A stretch of 32,356 nt of DNA from Chitinophagia bacterium. Lineage in GTDB: Bacteria > Bacteroidota > Bacteroidia > Chitinophagales > Chitinophagaceae. The DNA lies in contig RFVQ01000004.1 of the NCBI GenBank assembly GCA_009922495.1, forward strand, positions 1 to 32,356, written 5' to 3'. Under the pieces are notes generated by a model. It had not been told where the DNA came from, searched no databases, and was given only the letters and a program-made list of their open reading frames with translations. Each line of letters opens with the position of its first letter. The stretch's first letter is position 1. Positions 9,023 through 18,499 of this stretch are shown in pieces. A program made the translations under genes and the position numbers.

Positions 9023-11140
9023 ATGGAAACCATACAATGGAAAGTGGAAGGGATGACCTGTGCCAACTGCGCACTGTCGGTGAACAAATACCTTGACAAA
9101 CAAGGCATGCAGAACATCCGGGTGAATCCTATTGATGGGGATGTTTCCTTTGAAATGGTAGAGGGTACAGACACCAAAGAAATTGTCAAGGGCATAGAGG
9201 GACTTGGCTACCAGGTAAACAAAGGTGAAGAGGTAAAACAATCCAAAAGAAATAATTTTCTTTCCACACAAAACGGAAAACTGCTTTTCTGTCTTCCTTT
9301 TACCCTGGTTTTGATGTTGCACATGTTTGAGCGCTGGATACAGATCCATTGGCTCATGAATCCTTGGGTACAATTGGTATTGGCTACTCCGGTATACGTG
9401 GTGGGTATGTCGTTCTTCGGAAGAAGTGCCATCAGAAGCCTGCGCAACAAGATGCCCAACATGAATGTACTGGTGGCCTTGGGGGCCACCGCTGCCTTTG
9501 GATACAGCCTTAGTGGAACCTTGATGGGACAAGGCATGGATTACCTGTTCTATGAAACAGCAGCCACCATCATCACGCTGGTTTTCTTTGGCAATTACCT
9601 CGAGGAATCTTCCATGCAATCCACCCAGCGTGCCCTAAAGGCCCTGATGAAGTCGCAGAAGGTCATGGCCAACATGATCGCTTTTGACGAGAACCACCAG
9701 GAGGTGATCTTTCCAATAGAAAATACACAGCTAAAAGTGGGTGATCTCATTCTGATCAGAAGTGGTGAACAAGTTCCCATCGATGCCAAGATCCTATGGG
9801 GGGAAGCACACGTGAACGAATCCCTGTTGACAGGTGAAAGCATCCCTGTGCACAAAGTAGCGAAAGACAAGATCATTGGAGGAAGTGTTCTGGAATCCGG
9901 CAACATCAAAGCACAGGTCACCGCCACTGGCAATGAAACGGTGCTTTCCGGTATCCTCAACCTGGTCAAACAGGCACAGGGGGAGAAACCTCCCGTACAA
10001 CAGCTCGCAGACAAGATCAGTGCCATATTCGTACCCCTGGTGATCGGTATCGCCCTTGTAACATTTGTTGGCAATTACATTTATCTGGGAGCGTTCAAAG
10101 ACGCACTCATGCGAAGCATTGCCGTCATGGTCATTGCCTGTCCTTGTGCAATGGGGCTTGCCACACCTGCCGCCATCGCTGTTGGCATGGGAAGGGCAGC
10201 AAGAAATGGCATCTTGTTTCGCAATGCAACCAGTCTTGAAAATTTCCGGAATATCAAACAAATCGTATTTGACAAGACCGGAACCTTGACCACCGGATCC
10301 TTCAAGTTATCGCAACACCAAGTGCTTAGCATGGAAGAAGCCGAATGGCAGCGCATCGTTTTTTCACTTGAGAAATATTCCAATCATCCCATTGCGCAAT
10401 GTGTGGCAGCGGCTTTCAAAACAAAGGAGGAGATCAAGTGGAAAAGCATTGAAGAGGTCAAAGGTACCGGGATGAAAGGCATCGACGGACTTGGCAATGA
10501 ATACTGGGCAGGATCCTATCGCATTGCGAAAGAACTTACGACCGATGCAGAACACAATGTTTACCTGCTAAAAAATGGCAGCCTCATCGGATGGATTGAT
10601 GTGGAAGATGAAATAAGGCCCGAAGCAAAAGAGGTTATTGGATATTTGAAAAAGCTGGGATTGAAAACAGTATTGTTGAGTGGCGACAGAAAATCCAAAT
10701 GTGATCGGGTAGCCGCTCTTCTGGGAATCGATCAGGTGATTGCAGAACAAAAGCCGGAAGAAAAACTGGAAGTCATTGCATCTCTGAATGCAGCCATGCC
10801 AGCTGCAATGGTGGGAGACGGCATCAACGATGCACCGGCCCTTGCCAAAGCCACCATTGGTATTTCCCTGAGCGAGGCTTCACAACTGGCCATACAGAGC
10901 GCACAGGTTGTGCTCATGAACTCCGGTTTGAAAAAACTTCCTACCGCATTGGGATTGGGAAAGCATACCTATCTGACCATCAAGCAAAACTTATTCTGGG
11001 CATTTTTCTACAACATCATCGCCATTCCTGTAGCAGCGTTTGGATTTTTGATTCCAACAGTGGGTGCATTGGTGATGGGGCTCAGTGATGTGGTACTGGC
11101 CATCAATTCCGTCAGGCTTTTTATCAAAAAAGTAGTCTAG
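9023..11140 (+). CDS. Heavy-metal (copper-type) translocating P-type ATPase with one N-terminal HMA domain
   Basis: GMTCANCALSVNKYL HMA motif; LLTGES; ACPCAMGLATP; DKTGTLT; GDGINDAPALA; YNIIAIPVA. Confidence 0.94.
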   Translation: METIQWKVEGMTCANCALSVNKYLDKQGMQNIRVNPIDGDVSFEMVEGTDTKEIVKGIEGLGYQVNKGEEVKQSKRNNFLSTQNGKLLFCLPFTLVLMLHMFERWIQIHWLMNPWVQLVLATPVYVVGMSFFGRSAIRSLRNKMPNMNVLVALGATAAFGYSLSGTLMGQGMDYLFYETAATIITLVFFGNYLEESSMQSTQRALKALMKSQKVMANMIAFDENHQEVIFPIENTQLKVGDLILIRSGEQVPIDAKILWGEAHVNESLLTGESIPVHKVAKDKIIGGSVLESGNIKAQVTATGNETVLSGILNLVKQAQGEKPPVQQLADKISAIFVPLVIGIALVTFVGNYIYLGAFKDALMRSIAVMVIACPCAMGLATPAAIAVGMGRAARNGILFRNATSLENFRNIKQIVFDKTGTLTTGSFKLSQHQVLSMEEAEWQRIVFSLEKYSNHPIAQCVAAAFKTKEEIKWKSIEEVKGTGMKGIDGLGNEYWAGSYRIAKELTTDAEHNVYLLKNGSLIGWIDVEDEIRPEAKEVIGYLKKLGLKTVLLSGDRKSKCDRVAALLGIDQVIAEQKPEEKLEVIASLNAAMPAAMVGDGINDAPALAKATIGISLSEASQLAIQSAQVVLMNSGLKKLPTALGLGKHTYLTIKQNLFWAFFYNIIAIPVAAFGFLIPTVGALVMGLSDVVLAINSVRLFIKKVV

Positions 11141-11143
11141 GCC

Positions 11144-13039
11144 ATGTCAATTTTTGAAACGCCGGAACAGGTGCTGAAAACCTATTGGGGACATGAAGCG
11201 TTCCGTGCCTCCCAAAAGGAGATCATTGAAAGCATATTGGATGGCAGGGATACCTTGGCCATACTTCCCACCGGAGGTGGAAAATCCATTTGTTTTCAGG
11301 TTCCAGCGATGATGAAGGAAGGTTGCTGTCTGGTGATCTCTCCCCTGATCGCATTGATGGAAGATCAGGTGCAACGCCTGCAAGCGATGGGAATACCCGC
11401 CAAGGCAATCCTATCGGGTATGACCCTGCGGGAAACAGAAGAGGTATTGGAGCATTGTGAAAATGGGAATCTCAAATTTCTTTATGTTTCACCTGAGCGC
11501 CTTGAAACAAGATCCTTTCTGGATCATCTCGCTGATCTTCCCATCAACCTGATCGCCGTTGATGAATCACATTGTATTTCCCAATGGGGCTATGATTTTC
11601 GACCCTCCTATCTCCAAATAGCAGCGATCAGGGAACCCTTGAAAGGAGTACCCCTTATAGCCCTGACAGCATCCGCCACTGGAAAAGTAAAAGAGGATAT
11701 CCTTGCGCGACTGCAAATGAAAGCACCACAGGTCTTCATGAATTCCTTTAGCAGAGCAAACCTGGTCTATCAGTCGACCTTCTGTGAAGAAAAAATCAAT
11801 GGCATGCTCAGGCTATTGGATCAACTAGAGGGCAGCGGGATCATTTATTGCAAAACACGCAGGAGAACCCAAGAAATCAGTGATTTACTCCAGCAGCATG
11901 GCATCAGCAGCGATTTCTATCATGCAGGTTTGGATCAGGATACAAGAAAAGAAAAACAAGCTGCTTGGTTGCACAACTCGAAAAGGATCATGGTTTGCAC
12001 CAACGCTTTTGGAATGGGAATTGACAAACCGGATGTTCGGTTGGTCATTCATGCAGATGTTCCAGATTGTCTCGAAAATTATTACCAGGAAGCAGGAAGG
12101 GCAGGCAGAGATGGACAAAGGGCTCATGCCATCTTGCTGTATCGAAAAGAAGAATTGGAAAATCTCAGAACATTGCCGCATCAAAAATTTCCTTCGCTGA
12201 CAACCATCAGAAAAGTTTATCATGCACTCGCCAATCACCATCAAGTTCCTACAGGTACCGGTGCTGGAACCTGCTATGACCTGGACCTGGAGGAATTCAC
12301 CGCCAACTTCCGCTTGCCTTTGATGGATGTCGTCAATAGTCTGCAAACACTCAAACAGGAAAAGGTCATACAATACATCGACAGGCTTTTCATGCCCTCC
12401 ACTGTTCAGTTCACCTGCAGCAGGTATGCATTAGAAGAGGCAGAACAACTTTATCCTTTGCTGGAGCCTTTGATCAAATCCTTGCTGCGCAGCTATGCAG
12501 GCATATTGGACTTTCCCATCCGAATCAATGAAAAACAATTGGCCTGGAAAAACAAGATGAGCCTGGAAGAAATCAATCGAAAACTCATGCAATTAAAAAA
12601 GATGGGATTGATAGCTTATGAGCCAAGGAAGGAGACGCCTCAGGTATGTTATATGCAGGACAGGATCAAGGCGGATGAATTGGAAATTGATCATGTTGCT
12701 TATGGCATGAGAAAAGCCAACTATGCGGCAAGAATCGAAAAAATGATCGAATACGCAACTCAGAAAACCTGCCGTTCGGCGATGATTGGCCGGTATTTTG
12801 GTGACGAGGAGATCAGCGATTGTGGGATATGCGATGTTTGCTCCGAAAGAAAAGACAAAGAAATCAAAGAAGGAATCCCCGAAAGGATATTGTCTATGCT
12901 ACGGCAAGAACCCAGGTCCTTCCAGGAATTAACCAAAAGCTTGCAATTAACGGAGCATGCACTGCAACAGGCAATCCAATTGCTACTATCTGAAAACAAA
13001 TTGACCTTGGATCATGACAATAGGCTGGTTATAAAATAA
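11144..13039 (+). CDS. recQ: RecQ-family ATP-dependent DNA helicase, no evident HRDC domain
   Basis: ILPTGGGKSICFQVP; DESHCISQWGYDFRP; ALTASAT; GRAGRDG; Cys cluster CRSAMIGRYFGDEEISDCGICDVC. Confidence 0.93.
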   Translation: MSIFETPEQVLKTYWGHEAFRASQKEIIESILDGRDTLAILPTGGGKSICFQVPAMMKEGCCLVISPLIALMEDQVQRLQAMGIPAKAILSGMTLRETEEVLEHCENGNLKFLYVSPERLETRSFLDHLADLPINLIAVDESHCISQWGYDFRPSYLQIAAIREPLKGVPLIALTASATGKVKEDILARLQMKAPQVFMNSFSRANLVYQSTFCEEKINGMLRLLDQLEGSGIIYCKTRRRTQEISDLLQQHGISSDFYHAGLDQDTRKEKQAAWLHNSKRIMVCTNAFGMGIDKPDVRLVIHADVPDCLENYYQEAGRAGRDGQRAHAILLYRKEELENLRTLPHQKFPSLTTIRKVYHALANHHQVPTGTGAGTCYDLDLEEFTANFRLPLMDVVNSLQTLKQEKVIQYIDRLFMPSTVQFTCSRYALEEAEQLYPLLEPLIKSLLRSYAGILDFPIRINEKQLAWKNKMSLEEINRKLMQLKKMGLIAYEPRKETPQVCYMQDRIKADELEIDHVAYGMRKANYAARIEKMIEYATQKTCRSAMIGRYFGDEEISDCGICDVCSERKDKEIKEGIPERILSMLRQEPRSFQELTKSLQLTEHALQQAIQLLLSENKLTLDHDNRLVIK

Positions 13040-13043
13040 AAAA

Positions 13044-13066
13044 GGGCCAGGATAGAAATCCAGCCC
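13044..13066. terminator. Imperfect hairpin between convergent recQ and groES-like genes, possibly bidirectional
   Basis: GGGC-CA-GGAT-AGAA-ATCC-A-GCCC; on the minus strand it is followed by a T-rich tract (TTTTTTATTTTA). Confidence 0.5.
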
Positions 13067-13227
13067 GTTTAAATCCAATATCCTATGAAAAACCAAGGTG
13101 AAGGTAGATGATTTGAAAAACCGTCAATGGATTAAACCAGCTGTTTGTAGAAATACTATTAAATGATAAGATTCAATAATCTACAATTGTTTTTTCCAGC
13201 AAATAATTCAGGGCAACCTGTGTGAAG

Positions 13228-13599
13228 TCAAATTTCCTCTTCCCTTTCCAGCATCAATATGGCGCTTTGGGGAACGATGTAATATTTCATCCCTTCATAG
13301 AGTACTTCAGTAGCACCACTCAATAGAAAGATTGCCAAGTCACCTTCTTTGGCCTGCAGGGGAACATATTTTACTTTTTCCTCATCGGATTTCCAGGCTT
13401 CATCTTCTACCGGCATGGGTATAACAAATCCGGGGCCGGTTTTGATGATAACCCCCTGTTGTACTTTTTCCTTTTCCTGTACTCCTGGAGGAAGATAAAG
13501 TCCGCTTTCTGTTTTTTCGTTGGGCTTAGCGGGACGGATCAATACCCTGTCTCCAATTACAATGAGCTTTTTAAATGTATTGTCTGATGTGAGGTGCAT
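13228..13599 (-). CDS. Standalone GroES-like co-chaperonin family protein
   Basis: IVIGDRVLIRPAKPNEKTESGLYLPPGVQEKEKVQQGVIIKTGPG...EGDLAIFLLSGATEVLYEGMKYYIVPQSAILMLE; start set at internal ATG 13599. Confidence 0.85.
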   Translation of the reverse strand: MHLTSDNTFKKLIVIGDRVLIRPAKPNEKTESGLYLPPGVQEKEKVQQGVIIKTGPGFVIPMPVEDEAWKSDEEKVKYVPLQAKEGDLAIFLLSGATEVLYEGMKYYIVPQSAILMLEREEEI

Positions 13600-13713
13600 G
13601 CGAGTAATATGAAACTGTAGCAAATTTCAAAAAACAGACCTGTTTAACAAAATTTTATTCAGATTGGAATGGATTTATCCCTTTTAATAATTTTATTTGT
13701 CTAAACCTTTCTT

Positions 13714-14373
13714 ATGTCATCTACCAGTAAACCCAGAATTCTCCTTTGTGAAGACGATCCCAACCTGGGAATTGTCCTGAAAAATTTTTTGGAATTGAAT
13801 GAGTTTGATGTAACCCTGGAAAGGGATGGCAGACTGGGACTTGCCGCATTTCAAAGGGAAAAATTTGACATCTGTCTCCTCGATGTTATGATGCCCAAGA
13901 TGGATGGATTTGCCTTGGCAGAAGAAATCCGTGACACCAATCCGGATATCCCCTTGTTTTTTCTTTCTGCCAAATCCATGAAGGAAGACCAGATCAAGGG
14001 ATACAAACTAGGAGCGGATGACTATATCACCAAACCCTTTGACTCAGAATTGTTGCTGTTCAAAATCAAGGCCATCCTGAAAAGAAATGAGGAGCAGAAC
14101 AGGGAACAAGAGAACATTGAGTTTGACCTTGGACGTTACCATTTTATTCCAAAGTTGAGAGAGCTTTCAATCGATGGCAACAAAATCACTTTGTCTCCCA
14201 AAGAAAACGAGCTATTGAAAATGCTCAGTGAGTACAAAAACGATTTGCTGCAAAGAGAGCTGGCATTGAAGAAAATTTGGGGAAATGACAATTATTTTAA
14301 CGGCAGAAGCATGGATGTATACATCGCGAAATTGAGAAAATACCTCAAAGAAGATAATTACTTTAAAAATTGA
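13714..14373 (+). CDS. OmpR-family response regulator (RprY-like)
   Basis: REC: RILLCEDDPNLGIVLKNFL...LLDVMMPKMDGF...GADDYITKPFD; C-terminal winged helix LSPKENELLKMLSEYKN...SMDVYIAKLRKYL. Confidence 0.93.
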   Translation: MSSTSKPRILLCEDDPNLGIVLKNFLELNEFDVTLERDGRLGLAAFQREKFDICLLDVMMPKMDGFALAEEIRDTNPDIPLFFLSAKSMKEDQIKGYKLGADDYITKPFDSELLLFKIKAILKRNEEQNREQENIEFDLGRYHFIPKLRELSIDGNKITLSPKENELLKMLSEYKNDLLQRELALKKIWGNDNYFNGRSMDVYIAKLRKYLKEDNYFKN

Positions 14374-17300
14374 TCAAGGGGCAAATCGAGCAAAACGGTT
14401 AGCCCCTTTTCATTTTTAAAAGAAACGATGGCATTCATCATGGAAGCCCGCTTTTTGATATTGTTGATCCCGTTTCCACCACCTTTGATTGTCTGATTGG
14501 TCAATTCCTCTGACATTCCTTTGCCATTATCGGAGATGGTAATTTTTAAATGCTGGTCCAGAACCACTTTTATGTCAATTTTTTTAGTTCCAGCGTATTT
14601 GATTGCATTGTTGATAATCTCCTTTACGATCATGAATACATTTCTGCGGACGCGCCCACTTACAAACATATCAGGATAAGCAATGGGCTCGCTGATTTCA
14701 AGCAAAATGCCAGCAGCTGATAACCGGGTAGATAGATATTGCCGGATATAGGATAGCAAGCTGATAAGGCTATCATTGCTGACATTCAAAGCCCAAACGA
14801 TCTCGTTCATGTCCTGAACCATCTTTTCTGACGCCTCTCCTATTTTATCAATCAGCTTCCGATCGGCTGTATTGCCTGTCTTTTCCTTAAGTATATTGGT
14901 CATGAGGGCCAGCGCCGACAAATTGCCCCCAATATCATCATGAAGATCCATGGCAATTCTCACACGTTCCTGTTCCAGCAATTGTTTTTTCTCCAATTCT
15001 ATTTTTTGAACCGCCAATCGCTTTTCGAAAAAGTTGCTCACAGGAAAGTACAGAACCAATAAAATCAAAAGCAAAAGAATAATTCGGAACAAGCGTGTTT
15101 TGAAAAAATTAGGCATTACCTCCAGTTCCATGCTAACCTGGTTTGACATGATGCCGCTTCTTTTCCCGATCAGTTGAACCACTATTTTGTATACACCGGG
15201 TTCCAGGTTAAATAGCGAAAGACTCTCGGATGAGGGACTGGTTTGCCAATCTGCCTCATCATTCATTTTGAATCTCAGATTGAAATCATTGTCGTTTGAG
15301 TAGTTCAGGGTTGAAAACTGTAAATTGAGACTCTCATTGTACTTTAACTTGAATTTGGGACTCTTTCGGAGTGCATCAACAATAGAATCACTTAGATAAA
15401 TGCCATTTCTGACAATTGAATAGAGCTGGAGCTTGGGCCTGATCAAGCTTTGCTTTAGCTGATTCTCAAAAAAGGAAACAACCCCCTTCGTGGTTGCCAT
15501 GAATATTTCCCTGTCGTCAATAGCATGATTCACGGCAATCTCAAATTCTTCTGCGGGTAGTCCATCTTTCTTCAAGAAAGTTGTAAATGTTTCTGTAGGA
15601 ATATGCATGATAGACATTCCCTTGTTGGTTCCAATAACCATCTTTTCATTCCCGATACCATGAATCGATGTGATGGAATTGGAAACCAGTCCATCACCCA
15701 TGGTATACACCTTCATTTGCTTTCGTTTAAGATCAAATCTCAGCAATCCATCACTTTCAGATGCAACCCAGAGATACCCATCTTTATACTCCATGTCATA
15801 CACACTGAGTTTGGAGAAATCGTATGATGGCCCAATCATTTGGTCGATATGCTGAAATTCTTTTTGATCATGGAATTTAATGGCAAATCCACGGTGATGG
15901 CCAACCGCGACATCCCCCTCTGCAGAAGATGTTACAAAATCCAGATGATTGATGGTTCGCTTGTAGTCACCCGTTCCTAATTGCAGATAACTTTGCGTAA
16001 TGCTGGTTCTTTTGTCAAATAGCAACAACCCATTTTCAGGTGTTGCAAACCAGATTTTCCCTTCAGGAGTGACAGAAATACCGTAAACCGGTTTCTTGCC
16101 AAGAACCGGATGATACTTGAATACTGATGGCCTTCTTAGCAGGTAATCATTGCCCTGGTTTTGCAATTCCAATATGCCATGAGAGGTGGGGATCCACCAT
16201 GTCATCGCGTCAACCTGAACTATGCCATAATGAAGAATAGACTTGTTTTCCAGTCCTTTTTCAAATTTCAGTGATTTGAAATCTTGTTCCTTCCTGTCAA
16301 AGATGGAAATACCCTTGCTCGAAACAGTGATGATATCATTTTTATGACTGGAAACACCAACATATTTGCCAAATGAAAACTGGTCAACAAATTTTGAAAT
16401 GGCCTTGTATACATTGAATTGATTGTAATCACTGTTATAGTGATACAATCCAAAATCTCCTCCCAGCCAAACCCCACCCTGTCTGTCAACCATTAAATCC
16501 GTCCAATCTGCGATGCCAGGCTCAAGTGGCGAGAGCCATGATACATTAAGATTTTGCAATTTTGCAGAACCCTCATAATACAATTGTACCCCTTTGACTT
16601 TATTGGCAATCCACAAAATTCCTTTTCTGTCGATCGCAAGATCTGAAACGGGATCAACAATATTTACGGAAGAGAATCGCTTCAATATTGACCTGGCAGG
16701 ATCATGATTGGAAAGCAGGTTGTAAATACCTTCGGAGGTAGCAATCAACAAATCACCTTGAGCCCTTTTCATCACTTTGCTCACGTAAGCAACGGCTAAT
16801 GGGTGATCCAGGTAATTGAAAATATTGTCATTCGGCCTTTTGTAAAAAATATGGCCCGTATATCCAAAAGCCCATAAAACTTGATTTTCATCTTTAACAA
16901 AAGCTATGATTTCCTGATTAACCTTGGGTGCTTGGATAGGCGTTTTTACATAGCTCCCGCTAACCGGATCAAAATAACTGATACCTGTTTGTGTTCCAAT
17001 CCAGATCAAGCCCTTTTCATCAATAAACAGGGTATTGATATAGCGGTCTTCCAGCTGCTGGGCTGCTGGTATAGGGTAGTTTCGGATTTTGTAAGTCTTC
17101 AAATCAATTTTTGAAATACCGAAATTTTCGGTGGCTACCCAAAGGCCGCCTTTTTTGTCTTCCTGGATACTGAATACCCTTGACCCACCTATGCTGGCAT
17201 TGTCGTTGGGGTCATGAAGAAAATTTCTAAAATGTGTTCCATCAAACATGCTCAACCCAAAACGGGTGCCTATCCATATATAGCCTCTGCTGTCCTGATA

Positions 17301-17468
17301 CAGAGATTCAACTTCATTACCCGGTAGACCGTTGGTTGAATTATAATTTTGGAAATTGAAATTAAAATACTGCGCATTGCTTTCCTGAAACAGCAATAGA
17401 AAAACCACAATACATATGAATCGTGTGGCCTTCAATGCTTTGGTATGATCAAAAAAGTAAATTGTCAT
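14358..17468 (-). CDS. Sensor histidine kinase with periplasmic two-component regulator propeller (Reg_prop), Y_Y_Y domain, one TM, HisKA_3 and HATPase_c
   Basis: Signal peptide; repeated [15 protein letters not shown] / [15 protein letters not shown] / [13 protein letters not shown] propeller motifs; [37 protein letters not shown]-box; ISDNGKGM and [13 protein letters not shown] ATPase motifs. Start reassigned to [10 protein letters not shown] at 17468. Confidence 0.92.
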   Translation of the reverse strand: MTIYFFDHTKALKATRFICIVVFLLLFQESNAQYFNFNFQNYNSTNGLPGNEVESLYQDSRGYIWIGTRFGLSMFDGTHFRNFLHDPNDNASIGGSRVFSIQEDKKGGLWVATENFGISKIDLKTYKIRNYPIPAAQQLEDRYINTLFIDEKGLIWIGTQTGISYFDPVSGSYVKTPIQAPKVNQEIIAFVKDENQVLWAFGYTGHIFYKRPNDNIFNYLDHPLAVAYVSKVMKRAQGDLLIATSEGIYNLLSNHDPARSILKRFSSVNIVDPVSDLAIDRKGILWIANKVKGVQLYYEGSAKLQNLNVSWLSPLEPGIADWTDLMVDRQGGVWLGGDFGLYHYNSDYNQFNVYKAISKFVDQFSFGKYVGVSSHKNDIITVSSKGISIFDRKEQDFKSLKFEKGLENKSILHYGIVQVDAMTWWIPTSHGILELQNQGNDYLLRRPSVFKYHPVLGKKPVYGISVTPEGKIWFATPENGLLLFDKRTSITQSYLQLGTGDYKRTINHLDFVTSSAEGDVAVGHHRGFAIKFHDQKEFQHIDQMIGPSYDFSKLSVYDMEYKDGYLWVASESDGLLRFDLKRKQMKVYTMGDGLVSNSITSIHGIGNEKMVIGTNKGMSIMHIPTETFTTFLKKDGLPAEEFEIAVNHAIDDREIFMATTKGVVSFFENQLKQSLIRPKLQLYSIVRNGIYLSDSIVDALRKSPKFKLKYNESLNLQFSTLNYSNDNDFNLRFKMNDEADWQTSPSSESLSLFNLEPGVYKIVVQLIGKRSGIMSNQVSMELEVMPNFFKTRLFRIILLLLILLVLYFPVSNFFEKRLAVQKIELEKKQLLEQERVRIAMDLHDDIGGNLSALALMTNILKEKTGNTADRKLIDKIGEASEKMVQDMNEIVWALNVSNDSLISLLSYIRQYLSTRLSAAGILLEISEPIAYPDMFVSGRVRRNVFMIVKEIINNAIKYAGTKKIDIKVVLDQHLKITISDNGKGMSEELTNQTIKGGGNGINNIKKRASMMNAIVSFKNEKGLTVLLDLPLDQFLK
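14376..14417 (+). terminator. Terminator of the response-regulator gene, located inside the 3' coding end of the convergent kinase gene
   Basis: AAGGGGC (14376-14382) / GCCCCTT (14402-14408) 7-bp stem, followed by TTCATTTTT. Confidence 0.7.
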
Positions 17469-18477
17469 TGGCCTTGTTCCATTTTCGTCCCAAATGCTCA
17501 TAGGCCCTTTGTGTAACTTCTCTTCCCCTCATGGTGCGTTGTAAAAACCCCTCCTGGATCAGAAAAGGTTCATAGACATCTTCAATGGTTCCTGCCTCTT
17601 CCCCTACGGCAGTGGCAATGGTACCGAGTCCAACAGGACCGCCCTTGAATTTATCAATGATAGTAGACAAAATTCGGTTGTCCATTTCATCCAAGCCATG
17701 TTCATCCACTTGTAGGGCCTTGAGTGCATGCTTGGTGATATCGATGGAGATCACACCATCTCCCAGGACCTGAGCAAAGTCGCGTACCCTTTTCAACAAT
17801 CCATTTGCAATCCTTGGCGTAGCCCTGCTTCTGCGGGCAATCTCTTTTGCTGCATCTGATGTGATGCGTGTATTGAGGATAGAGGCGGAACGCACCACTA
17901 TTCTTTCCAATACTTCATTGGGGTAATATTCCAGGCGCGATTTGATGGCAAATCTTGAAAGCAAGGGGGCCGTTAACAATCCACTTCTGGTGGTGGCGCC
18001 GATCAGGGTAAAGGGGTGAAGATTGATCTGTATGGTTTTGGCACTGGGGCCGCTATCGATCATGATATCGATCTTGTAATCCTCCATGGCGGAATAAAGG
18101 TATTCCTCCACCACTGTGCTCAAACGGTGTATCTCGTCAATGAACAACACGTCATTGGGTTCCAGGCTGGTAAGCAATCCTGCGAGATCTGCCGGCTTCT
18201 CAATGACAGGACCCGATGTCTCCCTGATGTTGGCGCCCATTTCATGGGCAACAATTCTGGAAAGGGTGGTTTTTCCAAGACCAGGAGGGCCGTGAAAAAG
18301 CACATGATCCAATGCTTCTGAACGCATCTTGGCAGCCTTGATGAATACCCTGAGGTTTTCAATGATGGCCGATTGTCCGGAAAAGTCTTCCAGACTGCCC
18401 GGTCGAATGGTATTTTCAAATTCAGACTCTGCTGCCGAATGTTGTTTTTGCGAAGGGTCCAGGTTTGGATTCTTCAT
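17449..18477 (-). CDS. ruvB: Holliday junction branch migration DNA helicase RuvB
   Basis: [51 protein letters not shown]...[20 protein letters not shown]...[17 protein letters not shown]. Confidence 0.97.
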   Translation of the reverse strand: MKNPNLDPSQKQHSAAESEFENTIRPGSLEDFSGQSAIIENLRVFIKAAKMRSEALDHVLFHGPPGLGKTTLSRIVAHEMGANIRETSGPVIEKPADLAGLLTSLEPNDVLFIDEIHRLSTVVEEYLYSAMEDYKIDIMIDSGPSAKTIQINLHPFTLIGATTRSGLLTAPLLSRFAIKSRLEYYPNEVLERIVVRSASILNTRITSDAAKEIARRSRATPRIANGLLKRVRDFAQVLGDGVISIDITKHALKALQVDEHGLDEMDNRILSTIIDKFKGGPVGLGTIATAVGEEAGTIEDVYEPFLIQEGFLQRTMRGREVTQRAYEHLGRKWNKANDNLLF

Positions 18478-18499
18478 ATCTAAATTTAAGGCAAATCAA

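Noticed and set aside
8987-9619. N-terminal extension of the tsaE ORF (8546..9619, 357 aa)
   Set aside because: The extension is antisense to the conserved P-type ATPase; TsaE homology begins at the 8986/8983 ATG.
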